DNA of 64,000 bases from Thermococcus pacificus (GTDB lineage: Archaea > Methanobacteriota_B > Thermococci > Thermococcales > Thermococcaceae). The position numbers and the translations under genes were made by a program. Position 1 is the first letter of the stretch; the number at the start of each line of letters is the position of its first letter. The DNA lies in contig NZ_CP015102.1 of NCBI RefSeq assembly GCF_002214485.1, forward strand, positions 1,426,001-1,490,000. Direction: 5' to 3'. The notes under the pieces were generated by a model. That model had not been told where the DNA came from and did no database searches. It was given only the letters and a program-made list of their open reading frames with translations. Below, piece after piece: positions 62,139 through 64,000 of the stretch.

Positions 62139-63446
62139 GTGAACGGGGTGAGGAGAGCGCTCTTAATATTCATGCTATCGCTAATTTTCACGGGGTTCGT
62201 CTCTTCCGGTGAGATCTCCTACGGGAGGCTTGAATTCCACGACGTTTCGAGCGAGGAGGAACTTAACGCTCTCATATCCGCCCATGAGGGGGAATACTTC
62301 TTCATTTTCTACCACTCCGAGAGCTGTCCGGCCTGTCGCTATATGAAGGAGAACGTTTTTCCAACGCAGAAGGCCAAGGAAGTTCTGAGCGGCATCAACC
62401 TGGTGGCTATTGACGTCTATAAAGGGAGAGGGCTCACTACTCTGCAGTACGTTGTTAGGGGGAAGGTTCTCGTAATCCAGCCCGAGAATTCGGGCTATTA
62501 CACGCCGAAGAATCCAGGGGAGAAGATAAACGTCGGCGTCCCGGGGACGCCAACGATGGTTCTCTTCAAGGTCGAGAACGGCGAGAAGGTCCTCAAGGGA
62601 GTTGCCGTTGGCGCCCTGAATCCAGATGGTTTGGAGTTCTTTATAAAAACGGCAATTGGGGATGAGCTTCAGAACTCAACCACCAACAGTACTCAGACGG
62701 AAACCGCAAAAGAAGGAGCATCCGGGGAGGAATCTTCGGGCACAAGGCTGAGCCTCGCGGTTCTTCTCCCCATTTTCTCCGCCGGGGTGCTGAGCGTCTT
62801 CTCTCCCTGCGTGCTGCCGGTTATAGCGGGGGCGCTCTCGCTCACCTTCGCGAGGAGGAAGGTAGAGGCCGTAATAGCTGGCATGGTGGCTTCCTTTGCC
62901 CTCCTCGGTGCGCTGGTTGGCAGTCTAGGGAGCTATGCTTCCCAAATACAGGGGGCGCTTTACATCATCGGCGGGGTTGGCTTCATACTCATTGGGGCGA
63001 GCTTTGTAAGTGCTGACCTGAGGGCAAGGCTCGAGAGGCTCCTAAGCTTCTCTCCGGCCGAGGGAATAGTCTCAAAGAAGGGCATCGCCTACGACTTCGC
63101 CCTTGGCTCCGCGTTGGGGGCGACGTGGCTCGGCTGTATAGCGCCCTACGTCGGCTTCGCTGTCATTACGGCGGCCCTAACCGGGGAGATCCTCAAGGGC
63201 GTGGTCGTCATGGGCACCTACGGCCTCGGGATGGGCCTTACAGTTTACCTCATCACTATGTCCAAAGACCTGGGCGAGTGGATAAACAGGAAACTGCTCT
63301 CCCGCGGGGTCTCGCTCGGCGGAAAAAGCTCCAGGTGGGAACTGGCTCTCGGGCTCGCCCTCATAGTACTCGGCATGCTGATGCTCACCGAGGTGACCCC
63401 ACTCAAACTCTGGAGCAAGCTCTTTGAATCACTCTCACAGCTTTAA
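62139..63446 (+). CDS. Thioredoxin-CcdA (DsbD-like) fusion protein
   Basis: A membrane protein of up to 435 aa. A signal or first helix (ALLIFMLSLIFTGFVSSG) precedes an extracytoplasmic thioredoxin domain (about 30-180) with FYHSESCPACRYMKENVFPT (CPAC) and the cis-proline GVPGTPTMVLF. A Thr/Ser/Glu linker follows, then six helices of CcdA type: VLSVFSPCVLPVIAGALSLT and ATWLGCIAPYVGFAVI hold the two membrane cysteines. It carries reducing power across the membrane, like DsbD. GTG 62139 and GTG 62148 are both possible starts. Part of the redox operon, possibly linked to copper handling. Confidence 0.9.
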   Translation: MNGVRRALLIFMLSLIFTGFVSSGEISYGRLEFHDVSSEEELNALISAHEGEYFFIFYHSESCPACRYMKENVFPTQKAKEVLSGINLVAIDVYKGRGLTTLQYVVRGKVLVIQPENSGYYTPKNPGEKINVGVPGTPTMVLFKVENGEKVLKGVAVGALNPDGLEFFIKTAIGDELQNSTTNSTQTETAKEGASGEESSGTRLSLAVLLPIFSAGVLSVFSPCVLPVIAGALSLTFARRKVEAVIAGMVASFALLGALVGSLGSYASQIQGALYIIGGVGFILIGASFVSADLRARLERLLSFSPAEGIVSKKGIAYDFALGSALGATWLGCIAPYVGFAVITAALTGEILKGVVVMGTYGLGMGLTVYLITMSKDLGEWINRKLLSRGVSLGGKSSRWELALGLALIVLGMLMLTEVTPLKLWSKLFESLSQL

Positions 63447-63459
63447 GGGGATGGTAAAA

Positions 63460-63813
63460 ATGTTCAGGTACAGGAGGAAACTCGATATGGGCCTCAAGGA
63501 GGCCGAGGAGAAGTTTAAGGCGAAGCTTGAGGAGAAAGGCTACAAGGTCGTGCTTGAGTTTACGCCGAGCGACGTTGTGAAGGCCAAGCTCGGTATTGAA
63601 ATGGAGCCTTATAGAATCCTCTACGTCTGCAACCCGAAGAAGTTCTACGAGATGACCAGTGTCGAGTACGAGATTGGCTCCTTTGCCCCGTGCCCGGTTC
63701 TCCTCTACGAGAAGGACGGGGAAGTCTACATATCTATAAACACGGCTGAGGACGTGGTTGAAATAATCAAAGACGCGCTCGAAGACGTCAGGTCTGTTAT
63801 TGAGGAGCTTTGA
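63460..63813 (+). CDS. DUF302 family protein
   Basis: A 117-aa DUF302 protein (MGLKEAEEKFKAKLEEKGYK, LEFTPSDVVKAKLGIEMEPY, LYVCNPKKFYEMTSVEYEIG, APCPVLLYEKDGEVYISINT). It keeps the two family cysteines (YVCNP, APCPV). ATG 63460 is chosen over ATG 63451 because GGGGATGG lies at the right distance. It closes the redox operon, 14 bases after the thioredoxin-CcdA stop. A diverged relative lies at 44649; both sit near redox or copper genes. Confidence 0.85.
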   Translation: MFRYRRKLDMGLKEAEEKFKAKLEEKGYKVVLEFTPSDVVKAKLGIEMEPYRILYVCNPKKFYEMTSVEYEIGSFAPCPVLLYEKDGEVYISINTAEDVVEIIKDALEDVRSVIEEL

Positions 63814-63867
63814 TGACCCGTTTCTTTTTATTATTGCCCGGCTTGAAAATGCAAAGGAGAGAAAAGC

Positions 63868-64000
63868 TCAGGTCACCCTCTCAAGACCATTCCCTTTTAC
63901 GATGTACGTGTCCTCATGCTTTATTGCTCCTTCGAGAATCATCAGCGGCCTTGGGGGCAGGGCCTTCTGAAGGCTACACCCATGATGAGAGGGTGTATCA
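63868..64000 (-). CDS. C-terminal part of an unidentified protein (cut by window edge)
   Basis: From the window end to TGA 63868-63870 (complement) the frame is open for 43 residues. It reads DTPSHHGCSLQKALPPRPLM and ILEGAIKHEDTYIVKGNGLE, ending RVT. The sequence is soluble and contains HHGC, but I cannot assign it. The neighbouring intergenic DNA (63814-63867) has a T-rich stretch that could terminate the redox operon. Confidence 0.55.
   Translation of the reverse strand, partial: DTPSHHGCSLQKALPPRPLMILEGAIKHEDTYIVKGNGLERVT

Overview
The window is a 64 kb piece of a hyperthermophilic euryarchaeal chromosome, almost certainly Thermococcus or a very close Thermococcales relative. The evidence is archaeal information-processing genes in one run (transcription factor S, PCNA, Gins51), Thermococcales-type families (DUF835, DUF3783, FmdE-like protein, GH57 alpha-galactosidase, TldD/TldE pair, TRASH-domain copper regulator), archaeal TATA elements (TTTATA-type) about 25-45 bp before starts, and GGTGAT/GGAGGTG ribosome binding sites. 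No tRNA, rRNA, CRISPR array or insertion sequence was recognised.

Layout. 1-8.7 kb: coenzyme A biosynthesis (coaBC), a ParA-like ATPase, an aspartate-racemase-like protein, a MazG-like protein, the TldD/TldE pair and a DUF835 membrane protein. 8.7-12.6 kb: a minus-strand run (small multidrug export family, PAP2 phosphatase, ASCH, HAD, DUF3783, sirtuin). 12.8-20.7 kb: amino-acid permease, glyA, three tandem exported Ig-like proteins, then tfs - 62-aa ORF - pcn - gins51 - molybdopterin oxidoreductase. 20.9-24.5 kb: peroxiredoxin, a KaiC-like/V4R protein and a flavodiiron protein. 24.5-28.7 kb: a Fec-type metal ABC transporter with FmdE and NikR. 29.3-33.6 kb: copper homeostasis (thioredoxin, copA, copR, exported His/Met-rich protein, SHOCT protein), with an outlying HMA protein at 44.3 kb that shares a 20-bp promoter element. 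35.3-41.4 kb: an A+T-rich defence island, hsdM-hsdS-mcrB-mcrC, with no HsdR. 42-46 kb: MgtE-like transporter, SagB-type oxidoreductase, HMA, DUF302 and SDR genes. 46.2-51 kb: remains of an aromatic amino-acid biosynthesis locus (aroK, aroA and trpD fragments, trpC intact), with two glycosidase genes between the aroK and aroA remnants. 51-54 kb: anion transporter, ferritin, nitroreductase and two gene relics. 54-59.8 kb: galactose locus (galT, GH1 glycosidase, MFS transporter, GH57 alpha-galactosidase, galK). 60-63.8 kb: MATE exporter and a redox operon (Cys protein, DsrE-like, thioredoxin-CcdA fusion, DUF302).

Two themes stand out. First, the defence island pairs a type I methyltransferase and specificity subunit with an McrBC-type NTPase/nuclease in one tightly packed operon. 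Second, the window is unusually rich in gene decay: about ten truncated or frameshifted genes (mscS-like, MFS, mobA, methyltransferase, TRASH, aroK, aroA, trpD, AAA ATPase, thiI-like), two further single-base frameshifts near the 3' ends of otherwise good genes, and a nikR with no canonical start codon. Some single-base events lie in homopolymers and could be sequencing errors. The truncations and fusions cannot be explained that way.
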